A stretch of DNA of 64,000 nt from Stenopsyche tienmushanensis (Eukaryota; Arthropoda; Insecta; Trichoptera; Stenopsychidae): assembly GCA_008973525.1 (NCBI GenBank), contig WACJ01000294.1:1-64000 (forward strand), written 5' to 3'. Under the pieces are notes generated by a model. The model worked only from the letters and a program-made list of their open reading frames with translations, was not told the origin of the DNA and did no database searches. Both the position numbers and the translations under genes were made by a program. Positions 23,601 through 34,889 of the stretch are shown here, in pieces (position 1 is the stretch's first letter; the number at the start of each line of letters is the position of its first letter).

Positions 23601-24810
23601 ATAATTTTTAAACCGTATTTGCAAGTAATAAAAATGATCTTTTGGTCATAATTTGATATAGAATATATTCAGAGTGCGGCAGGGAAACTTCCTTATTTAA
23701 AATGCAGGCTCTCAAGCAACAGTTATTCCAAGAAGGGTGGGAATAATGTAAAAAGTATCATCAAGTCACTGACAGATTGTTTTTTCTATATTTCATTTCT
23801 ATTCAATCGATAATCAAATGGCATATAAAAATTAGTAGAAAGATGGAAGACAGTTGTAGCTATTGAGGAATAATAAACAATTGATGTGGTAATGTACATA
23901 AAACAACAAACGCTATGTAAAAATAATGGTTAATATAAATTTGGCGAAGATTTCGCTTCATATCGACCTTAATATATAAAGGTCGAAACACGTAGAAAAG
24001 AGCATATTGTTTCATTTTTTCTTGTATTTAATTCAAATTAGCATTGTAAGATTAGAATGTCCCGATTAGTTTTATAATCCATGGTCAGACGAGCGCTTTG
24101 CATGGCTTTTAATCAAATCCCTCATAGATGCGTGACTCATCTTTATTGTTTAAGCGTTTTCTTCGAAAGCCATAAGACTCCATTCGACGCACAGAAGACG
24201 AAACACTGGATTTAAGCCTTTAAATCCACGAAACGAATACCAAAATGGCATCCGAGATGCGCTCATCCAGCGTGCTAAGTGTCTTCACATGCTTGCATTC
24301 TGGTAGCACCACTTCAAAACCACAATTGCTCATTCGCTCAAAATTGCACACATCGCCTCAAATGTCATCTCAATCGAGCCGCTAATTGAATTCCAATGCC
24401 GTTGATTGAATGCACCACTGGTTTCAATGGAAATAGCAATAAAAAGCATCCACTCTGTCGTGTGATCCCACGTTATCTAATAGCATTTACAAAATAACAA
24501 TTGAAGAAAAAAATACGGACGATCGGGCAAAACCAGTAACACTAGGCCTTGTTGTATTACATCAAACAACTTTTCATGCGATCGAACCGTGTTATTAATT
24601 TCAATTTCGATGAACGAGAGGAATTCCGCAAAATGTCAAGGCCCTGGCAACTTCTTCATCCAAGAGTCTAAATCTTCAGTCCAGCAGCGGATGATATTTA
24701 TGACGGTATGCGGAAAATATGTTACCATTTACACACGACAATAAATCTGATTTTTTGAAAGCGTATCTTCTACTTTGGGGGCATCTCGAAAATCATTATG
24801 CAATTAAGGG
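20645..24810. other. Long unique stretch, unassigned
   Basis: About 4 kb with no repeats shared in this window. CpG-richer patches occur around 21,735-21,830 and 22,380-22,680. Frames of 104-112 codons (22,493-22,807 minus; 23,011-23,349 plus) show no recognisable motif. Consistent with intron or intergenic DNA. Confidence 0.3.
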
Positions 24811-24811
24811 A

Positions 24812-25315
24812 CGTTCTGAAGAAACTTTTTTCAAGCTCACGGAAGTGCTCCCATACGCCCTAGATAAGCATTCTTTATGAAATTTGGCATGCATGTGTAT
24901 AATAAATATTTTAATTGTTTGACCTATAACTATTCAAAAATATTAAAAAATGTTTAATTAATGAACGAAAAACTACAAAAAATGTTGATAAAAAAACAAA
25001 CTTTTCTTCGATTCTTTACAATTTTTTTTATTTTCCAATATTTTTTCTTAATTATAGTCTAAGCTATACACAATATTATACTCAATAAAAATATGCTTAA
25101 GATCTTTGCTGCAAATCATCTGTTCAGGACTTAGGACTTCCGTGGTGAAGAATGTCATCGCTCGTGCACTGACATACATGGCTCCCCCCACTCCCATTAT
25201 CATACTTTATTAAAGTTTAAAAAATATTTTTATGTTCAACAAAGATCGCCTAGTCGATACACTTAATATCAATATTATATATTTAATATTTTTCGCATAA
25301 AAAAATGTTGTCGGA
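24812..25315 (+). repeat. Dispersed repeat H, copy 1
   Basis: About 500 bp that aligns almost end to end, in direct orientation, with 58,796-59,290. Shared blocks include TCACGGAAGTGCTCCCA, ACGCCCTAGAT, AAAAACTACAAAAAA, CTGCAAATCATCTGT, a GTGGTGAAGAAT block and AAAGATCGCCTAGTC. Both copies end in CATAAAAAAATGTT-like sequence. No protein or terminal inverted repeat was recognised. Confidence 0.8.
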
Positions 25316-25319
25316 AACG

Positions 25320-26610
25320 TTTACACTTCAACTATTTATATTTTTGTACAATCATCATATGCATTTTGTTCAGATTGATGTCCACATTGTGATGTTTAAA
25401 AGAGATAATTCATATCGGCGTCGCCATCTTGTTTTTGAAGGTGTTTAGTTCTTATCAAGCATCAATAGATGGCATTGACACATTTCCTATTAATCTTCAT
25501 TAGATCCCGCAGATGAATTTAGCGCGATTAAAGCCGCATTTAAACGATACTTTGTTGCGGAAAGATCTCACGTTTGATAAATGCGGATATGGAAAGTATA
25601 TCATAACACTTGTAATTAATCCATTATCGACATTTCATCGCCGATGATTGCAAAATTTCCTTCGTTATCTCGATTGGCGCATTTAAATTTTAGCATCCAA
25701 TTACGAAGAAGACTGTTTCACCTTGTTGTAACAATACAAAACATCAAAACGAAATCGCTTAGATGTTGCAGATTACCCAAGAAACCATCTGCACAAATTT
25801 CACTTTCCATGGCAGATGGAAAATTAAAAGCGAATTTTTCTCATGCCCATTCTTAATGATAGGATCATTTGCGACTTAGCATTCGCTCGAATCATCATCG
25901 CAACCATCGTGAACCCAATTTGTATGTAGCACTCATCCAGAATGATCATTGCCGTATCGTTTTTGTGTTTGGCATCCATCTGAGATTGCGATATTAGCTA
26001 AGAGCAGAATGCTGCCCGCCAAAAAAACGTGAACTCTGATCTTCAAAGGTCGACGTGTTGGCTCGGAAAACGAGGTGGTGTATAAATCAATGAAGGTAAA
26101 AAAAAAACGGAAGCATCATCATGATCATCTTCGAGTACTCCTCCGCACTTATCCGACGAAAATATCATCGTAGCCTTTGGAAAGCGAACAAAAAATTACC
26201 AACAGCCTTGTTATCCGTTATGCTGCACAAATAGCGTTGTGAAATATTTTATATTGGCATTGTTTGAGCCGAAGAATTCAAATTTAGCAAATAATTTACG
26301 ATGTACGATCAACGCAAAGAGAATTCTTGCAGGACAAGTTTGAGTCCTCGATTCCTTTTGCATAACAGGTTCATGGGTCTAAAATTAGAATCGGACATAA
26401 GAATGTGCATGGTTTGGGTACTGAGGCAATAAATTTATATGGAGGATGTAGATGTTTACCTGTGCGAAGAATTTCGCTGAGCCCACACAATGTATTTAAT
26501 GGTATCCTGGGTTGTTGACTTGTTGATGTAACTCTTTTGAATTTATATTATGAAAATATTGTATTGATATTAAGTGATTTACTCCATCAGAATCAATCAT
26601 CATTTAGAAT
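25320..26610. other. Unique sequence, unassigned
   Basis: Non-repetitive, with short frames only (70 codons at 25,644-25,856). Nothing supports a gene. Confidence 0.3.
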
Positions 26611-26614
26611 TTAT

Positions 26615-26985
26615 AATGACATATGCAAGGCGGTGTCGGATTTTCGAATTTGTCGGACTATAAAGTACTGCCTCCGACCCCTTGTAATCCGGATTTTTTT
26701 GGAAAGAAGTACTTGCAATCCGAAAAAATATGAAAATAATGAGATATACATTGACAATACATCGTTTCATATTATAGAATTAACGCCATAAATACAATGA
26801 CCGTAGCAGTTTTAACAATCCCTTGGTATGTTTTTGTTATCACCTTGTAAAACAACTTTGCTTTCTTGATCTGGAGTCTTAATATTGCATTTTTTTACAT
26901 TGACAAAGCTTTACCATACATATGTACTATACTCGTATCTGTATGTCGGACTACAGGGGCGCCGGATTAGACTGGCATCCCGTAC
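26615..26985 (+). mobile_element. Tigger/pogo-type non-autonomous element D, copy 1
   Basis: Shares its whole course with the copies at 36.4, 47.7 and 58.2 kb: GTGTCGGATTTTCGAATTTG, TCGGACTATAAAGTACTGC, CTTGTAAAACAACTTTG, TACATTGACAAAGCTTTAC, and the 3' part GTCGGACTACAGGGGCGCCG. Both extreme ends are missing or eroded. The element class is taken from copies 2 and 4, which have CA...TG ends next to TA. Confidence 0.7.
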
Positions 26986-26989
26986 GTCG

Positions 26990-27830
26990 TACAATCGTAC
27001 AACTTTGCCAATGAGTGACCAGATTTTCGACAATAATTAATATATAATTTAAGAACAATGATAAATTCGTTACTCATTCTTAAATCCACTCCTACTTAAA
27101 ACGCCTATTTAAATAATACTTATCATAAGTTCTAAATATAAAAATCTTATATAGTGAAGGAGTAAAGCCACAATGGAAGGCCATTATATCAAAATACTAT
27201 AATAATAGTTTCTAGTTCTATTTGTTATGTCTTTGATTCATATTTTTATAAAGCGTTGCCTATATGATTATTTGAAAATTCCAGAAAACCGCCATAAAAA
27301 AGGAATTTCTGTAAATAAATAAGAAACTCATGATCCCTGCAGTAGAATCATTAATAATGAAAGAAAGTAAATTTGATAATATTAATGTGATTTGCTTTAA
27401 TACTAAAAGAAATATTAGACCAAGTCCAGATAATCTTATTAGCATTAAAATATGCTAAGAAATAACTTAAAAATTGTACAATTTCTGCAAAGCATCTAAA
27501 GAATGATTTAACATTAAGATTTCATTCTGTCGCCACATTAAAACTGTTTTTCATCGCAGTTAATGATCTCCATTCAACAGTTTTAGTTCGTGCAGCACCC
27601 ATTTATCTAATTTTTTCTTCATCAAAATGGCGCCAAACATTTTTATAATGGCTCGTTCTATTGAATGACAAATTTAATTTGATATCCTTTCCAATCCTTC
27701 CGTAGTAATTATTAATTAAGTGTTTTTAACATATTAGGGAGACCATTTATTTGAGCTCAGTTTGTGTCCAGACACACAGACGGAAACATCTTTGTAAGCT
27801 TTTTTTGTTAAACTATTATTATACATTATT
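26990..27830. other. Unassigned AT-rich DNA
   Basis: No gene or repeat, apart from a GTGTCCAGACAC segment at 27,750-27,780 resembling 305-340. Confidence 0.35.
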
Positions 27831-27834
27831 TATG

Positions 27835-28095
27835 GGTGAGAGATTTTTTTATTGTTAAGGATAAAATTTCCAGACCCGAAACTAATGAAGTCCGGCATTG
27901 TATGTTGCTTTTTTTATTTGTGTTGAAATGCCACAAAGGTCAGTAAAATACTCGAAGATGTTTATGGTGAAGTGGTTCGCAAACTCGCCAAGACTGGGAT
28001 CCCTATTCACCACTATGCAAACACATTTAAAGCTCATCGGCAAAATGAATAGGATGGGTGTTGTGGGGTAGGATGGGTACCGCACGCCTTTACTG
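27835..28095 (-). repeat. Repeat K with protein-like frame, copy 1
   Basis: The minus strand matches the plus strand of 39,190-39,575 with an internal deletion. The 72-codon minus frame contains VRYPSYPTTPILFILPMSFK and later FTINIFEYFT and TQIKK. The counterpart encodes VRYPSYPITPILFVLPISFK, then FTINISECFT and TQIKK in the same order, several of the differences being silent or conservative. This suggests a decayed coding sequence of a mobile element that I cannot name. Confidence 0.55.
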
Positions 28096-28329
28096 AACAC
28101 AACAAATCAAGCGCCGAAACACGTATTGCATCTTTTCAGCAATACAAAAAATTGTACTTCTTTGAAGCAAAATTAATTCTGAATAAAATACGGCAGTTGG
28201 AAAGTATTGAAGGATTTCCATATTTCAAGTACATGGAGAAAAACGATTAAAAATGCAGCTGAAGCGATGAGAAAATGTGTTGAACTTGAAATTTGAACCT
28301 TTTCTAATTAAATTTTCTGTCAGCTCCTA

Positions 28330-28720
28330 TCAGCGTAAGAAAATCTTTAATTCGAGGCAAAGTCAATTGTAAATGAGCACTGTTGATAGCATGCAAGACC
28401 ACGTCATTTTTTTTACATAAAAAAGACACAAGAAATCGATTCATTTGTCTCATCATCAGTGAACGTCAGATAAAATATCTTGTTGTTTCTTTGCGTACAC
28501 AAATAACAAACTTGAAAACGAAATAATTATTAATATGTCAATAAATTTTGGCTAACGATCTATATAATCGTACGATGTATGCGGGGAAAGCTCTCCGTGT
28601 CTGTCTCCCGAACTGCGGTCTGTTTCTGTCTGTCTCCGAGCTCAATGTACAAGAGTGCTCTTTTTGAAAAGTGGATGGGGGATGCCAGGCCCTGGCACAG
28701 TACTCATTTAGGGGTTAATA
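28330..28720 (-). repeat. Dispersed repeat C, copy 2 (inverted)
   Basis: Inverted relative to 18,222-18,515: TTCGAGGCAAAGTCAATTG, ATGCAAGACCACGT, GTCTGTCTCCGAGCTCAATG, CAAGAGTGCTCTTT and CTCATTTAGGGGTTAA. It is followed by a 45-bp piece of repeat D (28,735-28,780, TGTGTATATCTCACCATTTT) in inverted orientation, then by repeat A. Confidence 0.75.
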
Positions 28721-28780
28721 TGAAACCTTGTATTGTCTGTGTATATCTCACCATTTTCAATTTCTTTCGGATTATAAGGA

Positions 28781-29118
28781 CTCCTTTCTGCTGAGACACG
28801 GACTAAAACTCGCAAAATTCCCGATTTCCCGACAAATTATTTATTTCCGTCGCTGCAGATAAATACTTATATACTATAATACTTTGATGTGATTCGTAAT
28901 TATATTACGGAGGAATACAAAAATTCTGGACCCCGTATCTATTATATTTCATATCGATATTCCCATTATTAGAGTCGAGGTGTAGTAAATACATCACCGG
29001 AAAGGAAAGGTTAATATAACAATTTGAAAAACATGTATATACTCTATATGTATGTATACATAGATAAGACAGTTACTGCCCCTAGGCGTCGTCTAAGCTC
29101 GCCAATTAGTAGTTACGC
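28781..29118 (+). repeat. Dispersed repeat A, copy 1 (complete)
   Basis: About 340 bp starting CCTTTCTGCTGAGACACGG and ending CCAATTAGTAGTTACGCTACTG. Copies occur at 42,170-42,505, 52,149-52,775, 52,944-53,166 and 62,262-62,540, all in the same orientation. Internal landmarks are TTCCCGATTTCCCGACAAAT, TTTGATGTGATTCGTAAT, CCGTATCTATTATATTTCAT and CCTAGGCGTC. There is no obvious inverted terminal repeat and no coding frame. Confidence 0.85.
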
Positions 29119-29119
29119 T

Positions 29120-30740
29120 ACTGAGCACCTAATACCCAGGATCCCAGGATTGGATTCCCTGGTCACAAGTGAGTTCCGGATCAAATCGATGCGCCGTTTA
29201 TGCGCGAGTGCTTTTACACATGTAAATCATGATTTTTATTCGACGCACAAGACGTTTTTCGATCAAATCCGACGCCGGAATAAATGTGCTTTATTACACG
29301 CCGAATTGAGCGCATTGTAAAGGCCGTACACGAGCGAAAAAATGTGTTTTCGACGCGCCGGAGCGTGCACAGCATGTCGAGGTGCGTCGGTTCCATAACT
29401 TAGCATAAATACGATATTTAGGACGAAATTGGTCGATCAGCTGCAACGAGACCTTCCGTTTCGTTTTCTTCTCGCCGTGTTTGCAATCGATTAGCATAAA
29501 AATCAATCGGACACGGAGGCTTTCTTGCGGTTGATTTCGTTTGAAGGTGACAGTTTGGTCGGAAGAAAGTCGAAACAGACGCAGCCTTGACATTATCGGG
29601 CAGCCAAATCAAACAATCGTTCGTCTGTTTGCGAAGAAATGATGCGTCGTGTGTTTCGAGAAGTCGAAAGGTGCCAATTAAATAGCGATTTCTTAACCCC
29701 TGGGGCGTGTTTGGCATATATCTCTCCACATTCTTGTCACGTAATACGACAAGGAATATGCATCTCGAAAACGTTTGAATGGTCGACTTTTGAGCGTATT
29801 TGGCATTCTTGAGGTCCGCAATGTACGCCTTGTCCATGTAAAATCTTATTAATATTATCTTTAATATTTCCAATGGAATTTAAGTAATTTGTACTTTTAT
29901 AGCCTTGAGAATAAATTTTGATCGATTGTAGTTTAATTTATAAAAAAATTGAAAGTGTACATGGCATGTCGTGTATTAGATTATAATATGTGATATTTTC
30001 AATACTTATTAATTTCACGCATATTTATCGAACATTCAAATCGCAATCATAAAGTTCTAATGTAATTATATTTTTTTGTCCATCCCATATACGTATGTAC
30101 TGTAATAAAATGGATAGACGTTCTAAATTTTAAATTTTGTCAAAAAAAATCTAGAGGACGAACTGAGTATAAAAATACCTATTTTGAACACGATGAATAA
30201 AATAATGATTACCTGTGTAAAGTTTCGGAAGCCCACATTTCATTACCTTTGTCGCTGCGGCAGTCGCAGACTGTCGCCTTATTCGGTCGCGGAAATCGCT
30301 CCAGAAGGTTATTAGAAGCACTGGACGCTCTCGGCACTGATGAACGGCGGACGCACTCCCTTTCGAATGAGAATGTATGGAGATCAGTTCGTGAACCAAA
30401 TTTACGCACAATTTTCAAACTCTACTTTAATTGTATTCCAACGGATTCTGACCAATACGGACTCTTAACAATAAAATATACACATTTTTCAAGGATGGAA
30501 AAAGTGATCGGTGAAAATATTTTTGACGTAAAATTATTACTTATTATTACTCATCTGAAGACACTTTTAGAGCAATTTGAAAATAGATTCCAGCAATTTT
30601 CCATAATCGAAATTATTATTTTTAAGCCCTTTCACTTAAAGAAAATTGCTAATTCCAAAGCAAAAATTCTTCAAATTCTAAGAATAAATTTTAGATATAT
30701 AAAATGACAATCATAAAATCGAACGGACTGACTGAAAACA
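29120..30740. other. Unique sequence with GC-richer patches
   Basis: GC-richer segments at 29,200-29,600 and 30,220-30,420 carry overlapping open frames on both strands: 151 codons minus at 29,418-29,873, 152 codons plus at 30,249-30,707 and 86 codons minus at 30,151-30,411. None has a recognisable motif and the frames contradict each other. Host exon content is possible but unproved. Confidence 0.3.
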
Positions 30741-30744
30741 TCTA

Positions 30745-31420
30745 GAATTTATTTGACATCGAAATCGCACAAAAAAACTTTGACTTACATAGAAAAAGTG
30801 AAGATGCGTTCCATGGATTTTAAAAACCGCATAACTTTGAAACAGCTATAAAAATATACCCAAAATCGCACAAAAAAAAACGTTTTCGATATGTCTCAAA
30901 ATCGCTCTCTTCTTCGCAAGAAATAGTATACCCAGTGTCAATGTCATCATTGTTCTTTGTAGATTTTCTCTTTCTAACAACATAATCCATAATTAGTAAA
31001 GATGTCACTATAGTTCCAAACTAAAAAAAATCACAAAATGGCGACTAATAAATTTTGAAATAAATCTGGTAGAAATAATAGAGGGCTATATAAAAAAGAT
31101 TCGTACCCAAGTAGTTGGAATTTTGGAAATTCCTTTAGAGAATGTATTTTTAAAAGTCGAGACATTGAAACAATACAAAAAAAATGAAATAATTTTTTTC
31201 AAAAATCTGAACCAGAATAAAGGGCGTTGTCGTAATTCAGCGATAGCAGATGCAATATGATTTACCCAGTCCCAAATTATATTTTTTTTTTCATATTTCG
31301 GTTATTGTTGATGATTTATTTCCTATTTTATCAAAAATATCTCGATACTTACTCTTTATGAAATAAAAAATTGCTTTAAAAAAATCGCATAACTTCGAAA
31401 TCGCACAAAAAGAGGTTCGA
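30745..31420. repeat. Tigger-related repeat F, copy 2
   Basis: Direct-orientation partner of 11,230-11,800, with three blocks in the same order: GATGCGTTCCATGGATTTT with CATAACTTTGAAACAGC; then TCAAAATCGCTC and GTCAATGTCATCATTGTTCT; then CGCATAACTTCGAAATCGCA. The blocks are separated by unrelated or diverged sequence. Confidence 0.6.
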
Positions 31421-31590
31421 GTATATATACTATTATTTTAAATGTTTAAAATGTGTGCCAATCTTTTTTTTAATCCGGCCTGCGCCCATCCCTCTCCTCC
31501 TGAATCTCAAGTGCCCCCGTCACCACAATAAGGTTAAAAAACCCTGCTTTAATGGATTCTATGCACTTTCTGGCCAATGCGGAGTCCTAA

Positions 31591-31993
31591 CACATTCCCG
31601 CCGGGTTTCGTCTATGCGCGTCTTTCGTGTACTGTTTCGTGCCCGTGCGTTTTAACCATGCAATTCATTGGCTTTAAAAAAAAGTTCAACGCGATATACA
31701 CTTCGGGTTACGCATATGTGCGTCTTTCTGGTACTATCGATAGACTACTTAAAGACATAAATTTATTCTATTAATTATAAAATATTTAAATCACGCTAGT
31801 ACGCGCACCACCGTTTAAAAATTATTGCTATGGTTACATATTTCTATACAGTGAAATTATATAAACATTTTTCTTCCTAAAAATTACTTATTAATTAAAA
31901 AGTTAGAGCATTTTTTGCTAATATTGCAAATTTTCGCAAATACGCCCCGCGTCAGGCAAAATACAATGCTATGTGTAATCCGACGGGAATGTG
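31591..31993. mobile_element. piggyBac-type MITE (TTAA target)
   Basis: A 403-bp segment with 14-bp terminal inverted repeats CACATTCCCGCCGG and CACATTCCCGTCGG (13 of 14 identical). The right end is followed by TTAA (31,994-31,997) and the left end preceded by CTAA (31,587-31,590), one base from TTAA. TTAA duplication is diagnostic of piggyBac-like elements. Inside, a CGGGTTWCGYMTATGYGCGTC-like phrase is repeated about 110 bp apart near the left end. There is no transposase. Confidence 0.6.
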
Positions 31994-31997
31994 TTAA

Positions 31998-32588
31998 GAT
32001 GACTATGGAGTCAAAAAATGCTCATTTTATATCATGCATCTTAATTCCATCATCAACATCAAATCGATGGGGCTCATTTTAAGAATATGGTATTTATTAC
32101 TTCTTATATTCCATTACATCATTGATTTAAATATCACTTAAATGATTAATATTGCCATTAATTTGGATACCTGAAGAATTTTTCAAGTAAAGATACGTAG
32201 AACCATACAATTTGAAGATTGGTAATCTTATAAACCACCTCAAGCTACATAATTCGTAGATATCTTATAAATATTTTCTATTAAGTTGGAGTATTTGTTC
32301 AAATAATTTAATAATTAATGCATGATTTGTGAAGCATTATCCATTTTTCAATTTGCATTACCACTGTAAGTAGAATAGTTTAACTGTTTTTATATTGCTG
32401 ACTATTGTGATACAGTTTTCATGGCGTATATATGTTTTTTAAAAATGTGGTCACCAATAGAAAACGACATATTAATATGATAAACTTTTTCACAAGGATT
32501 TAATCATTTATCGCCACCCTAATAGTTTTAATTAATATTTCTGTTGTTGAAAAGTCTCTCTAAGTGATTGCAGATATCGGTTTAATCG
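31998..32588. other. Unassigned AT-rich DNA
   Basis: No gene, repeat partner or motif seen. Confidence 0.4.
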
Positions 32589-32589
32589 C

Positions 32590-32705
32590 CAACAATCTTA
32601 GCCTTAAGGACCTTGAAGAGAAGAACGAGAGCGTCCACCGATATCCTATCGATAGGGCTTCACAGCCTCGACCCGAACTCACAGCATACGACGGAAATCC
32701 TTATT
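32590..32705 (+). repeat. GC-rich repeat L, copy 1
   Basis: Aligns with 50,395-50,505: a TCTTAGCC-AAGG-CCT block, GAGAGCGTCCAC, GATAGGGCTTCACAGCC, a GAACTC-CAG-ATACG block and GGAAAT. The second copy is split from a longer GC-rich segment by a hAT insertion. It may be the 3' region of a non-LTR element; this is inference. Confidence 0.5.
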
Positions 32706-32789
32706 TTACCTCCGGTTCTTTATCTCCGACCGCTCATCCGACAACACCGAAAAGGAGGAATCCTCAAAAAAAGAGGGAAACAATTAAAA

Positions 32790-33470
32790 CATTGTGATAT
32801 TTAATAACTAAGTTTATTAACCATTTGATACGGCGACGACCAAAGGGCAGAGGCTTCCGGATTTGATGCGAAATGTATGCGACACATGAGTTATCGTGAT
32901 GAAAAACGACGTCTCGTCTGTTCGCTAATTCTGGCCGTTTTCTGACAATTGCATCCTTTAGATTGTCTAGTTGCAAAGAATATTTTGTTGAATTGATCGT
33001 TTCACCTTGCTGAAATAGCTCATAATAAGCTACCCCCTTCCAGTCCCACCAAATGCATAACAAAACTTTTTTTGGATGTAGGCCAGGTTTAGCTACAGTT
33101 AAAGCTTTTGTACCCTTGTTCCGAAACTTTTACGTTGGATATTCTCATAGAGTATCCAACTTTCATTTTCAGTAACAAGTCTCTTCAAAAAAGGTTGGCT
33201 ATTATGTCGTTGGAGAAGAAGATCGCATGTTGAAATACGCTGAAGTTTATTTGAGTCAGTCAGTTCATGAGGAAGCCACACATCTGAACGATTGATGTAG
33301 CCCAATTTTGTCAGATGATTATGGACGGATGTTCGTGGAATTTCTAACTTTTTAGCTATTTCGCGAATAGTATATCGCGGGTTTTCTTCAACCATGGCTA
33401 TGATTAGATCTGTGTTCATTTGCGAAAGAAACTTATGGGGGGCAGAATGAAAATCTTTGGAGTCCATTGG
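32790..33470 (-). pseudogene. Mariner transposase pseudogene, catalytic Asp lost
   Basis: Minus-strand remnant of a mariner transposase in two frames joined near 33,070-33,100. The N-terminal frame (33,099-33,467) includes TIREIAKKLEIPRTSVHNHL (second helix-turn-helix), LGYINRSDVWLPHEL and VTENESWILYEN, where the family has VTGDE.W: the first catalytic Asp is Asn here. The next frame has AKPGLHPKKVLLCIWWDWKG, YYELFQQGETINS, YSLQLDNLK and HHDN (second Asp present). The third Asp region (YSPDLAPSD) is missing, and sequence after HDN diverges. The first helix-turn-helix is unrecognisable. It is a degenerate mori/irritans-group copy (group by inference). Confidence 0.9.
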
Positions 33471-33474
33471 GGCC

Positions 33475-34700
33475 GTAGTTTGTCCACCATTGGTCTAGAA
33501 TTAAATTTTATGGCACGATTTCTTGTATCGAATGCGGTTTATAATTCGACACGTGTAATTTGAAAGAAATGCAGCACGTTGCATGTTCTTCACGTAGCCA
33601 CAGTTCAGTAACAGCACTGTCGGTCGACCAACTCAATGCCTAAACAAGCGAAAAAAACACGCTGGAAAATGTTGAAAAAGCCGATACTTGTCGAAGAAGT
33701 GACGTGCCTTGTAAATAAATATGAACATATGATGTCCGACGATAGTCAAGCGATGTTATGCCGAAGACTATGAATGATTCATGAGAGCGATGCTAATTCA
33801 GCGTCCATCACTTTTGTTTTTTCCACGCACCTCCACCTCTCATTCACTTTCTCGATCGGAGCAAGATGCTAATGTGCCCGTTATTTGCATTAGCAGAAAA
33901 GAAAATATGCTGGAAACGGCAACACCACGCCTAGGACAGGTGTTTCGGCTTCTGATGCCGCATTGTGAAACGCCTTTGAGAAGAGCATCCGTCTTCCAGA
34001 CTCTTGTGTGAAGATGCTTCTTTTGTTGTCGATCGCGACTCGATAAACCAGTCTGGATGCTTCTTGCCATTCATTGCATTAGCTTTCATGCAAATCGACT
34101 TGCTCAACGATTACCGAATGTTTGCGCTTAAATCCGATCATCTCCCATTCATCCGACATCTTTCCTGATGCACAACAATGGAGCGAAATTTTGAAAGAAG
34201 AGGCTTTCATAACAATCGCACCGAGGAATTGGAACACGAACGATTTTTTTCGAAACGTCAATAAATCACTCCTCAAATATTATGAGAGCGAATAATCGAT
34301 TATTAAAACATTTTTTCATTGTTGAGTCTCTTATGGTAATTGAACTTCAATTTCATACCGCATTGCCAAACCCCGTGATGCGATCATCCTAATTTCGAAA
34401 CGTGAAAATGAATTAGATACATCCATTAGTGTCGTCTAATTCGCTGTAAAATCATTTCACAATGTGATTTTTATTCTTCTCTTGATTTTTTACGACCCGT
34501 GCCACAGCCGCACGATACGACCGTGGCAAAAGAAGCATTTTATGCAGAGGTAAAGGTCGCCGAAGAACGTCCAATTTGAGGTCGACAATTGTTTAATTAG
34601 TCGCTTGAAATGGCGCCCGTCGTCGTTGCCAATAAAAACTATACAAATTTCGACCGGGCAAAAAACCATTGCTATTGGCAAATGTCAATTTTTGACAGTA
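33475..34700. other. Unique sequence, unassigned
   Basis: Short contradictory frames only. GC-richer around 33,780-34,080. Nothing supports a gene. Confidence 0.3.
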
Positions 34701-34701
34701 G

Positions 34702-34884
34702 AAATTGAGCTCATTGTGTGTGTCAATTGGAGAGTTTCGCACTGTCTCGAGTAACACTGTTAATGTGACGACGACGACGATGATGATGATGATGAGTGAC
34801 GGCCACTTGACCTTGCACTCGGACAGTTCTCCGACCTCTGGCTTGTCACTTATGAGTCCCGAGTGGGATTTTCCCGCTAATTAA
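34702..34884 (+). CDS. Possible terminal coding segment of a host gene
   Basis: A frame open from 34,702 to TAA at 34,882-34,884. It crosses a GAC/GAT trinucleotide run (34,768-34,792, read as Thr then Met codons) and then encodes MSDGHLTLHSDSSPTSG and a tail ending SPEWDFPAN. Composition is protein-like and codon use is unlike the AT-rich flanks. AATAAA occurs 47 bp after the stop (34,931-34,936). An acceptor-like CGGACAG lies inside at about 34,825, so a last exon could start there. No family is recognised. Alternatives are a GC-rich regulatory segment or a chance frame. Confidence 0.22.
   Translation, partial: KLSSLCVSIGEFRTVSSNTVNVTTTTMMMMMSDGHLTLHSDSSPTSGLSLMSPEWDFPAN
34768..34792. repeat. 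GAC/GAT trinucleotide microsatellite
   Basis: Four GAC-type units followed by five GAT-type units, a short imperfect trinucleotide run. Confidence 0.8.
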
Positions 34885-34889
34885 ATTCT

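Noticed and set aside
29418..30707. Frames of 151-152 codons on opposite strands
   Set aside because: No motifs, no convincing splice sites, and mutually inconsistent frames in GC-richer sequence.
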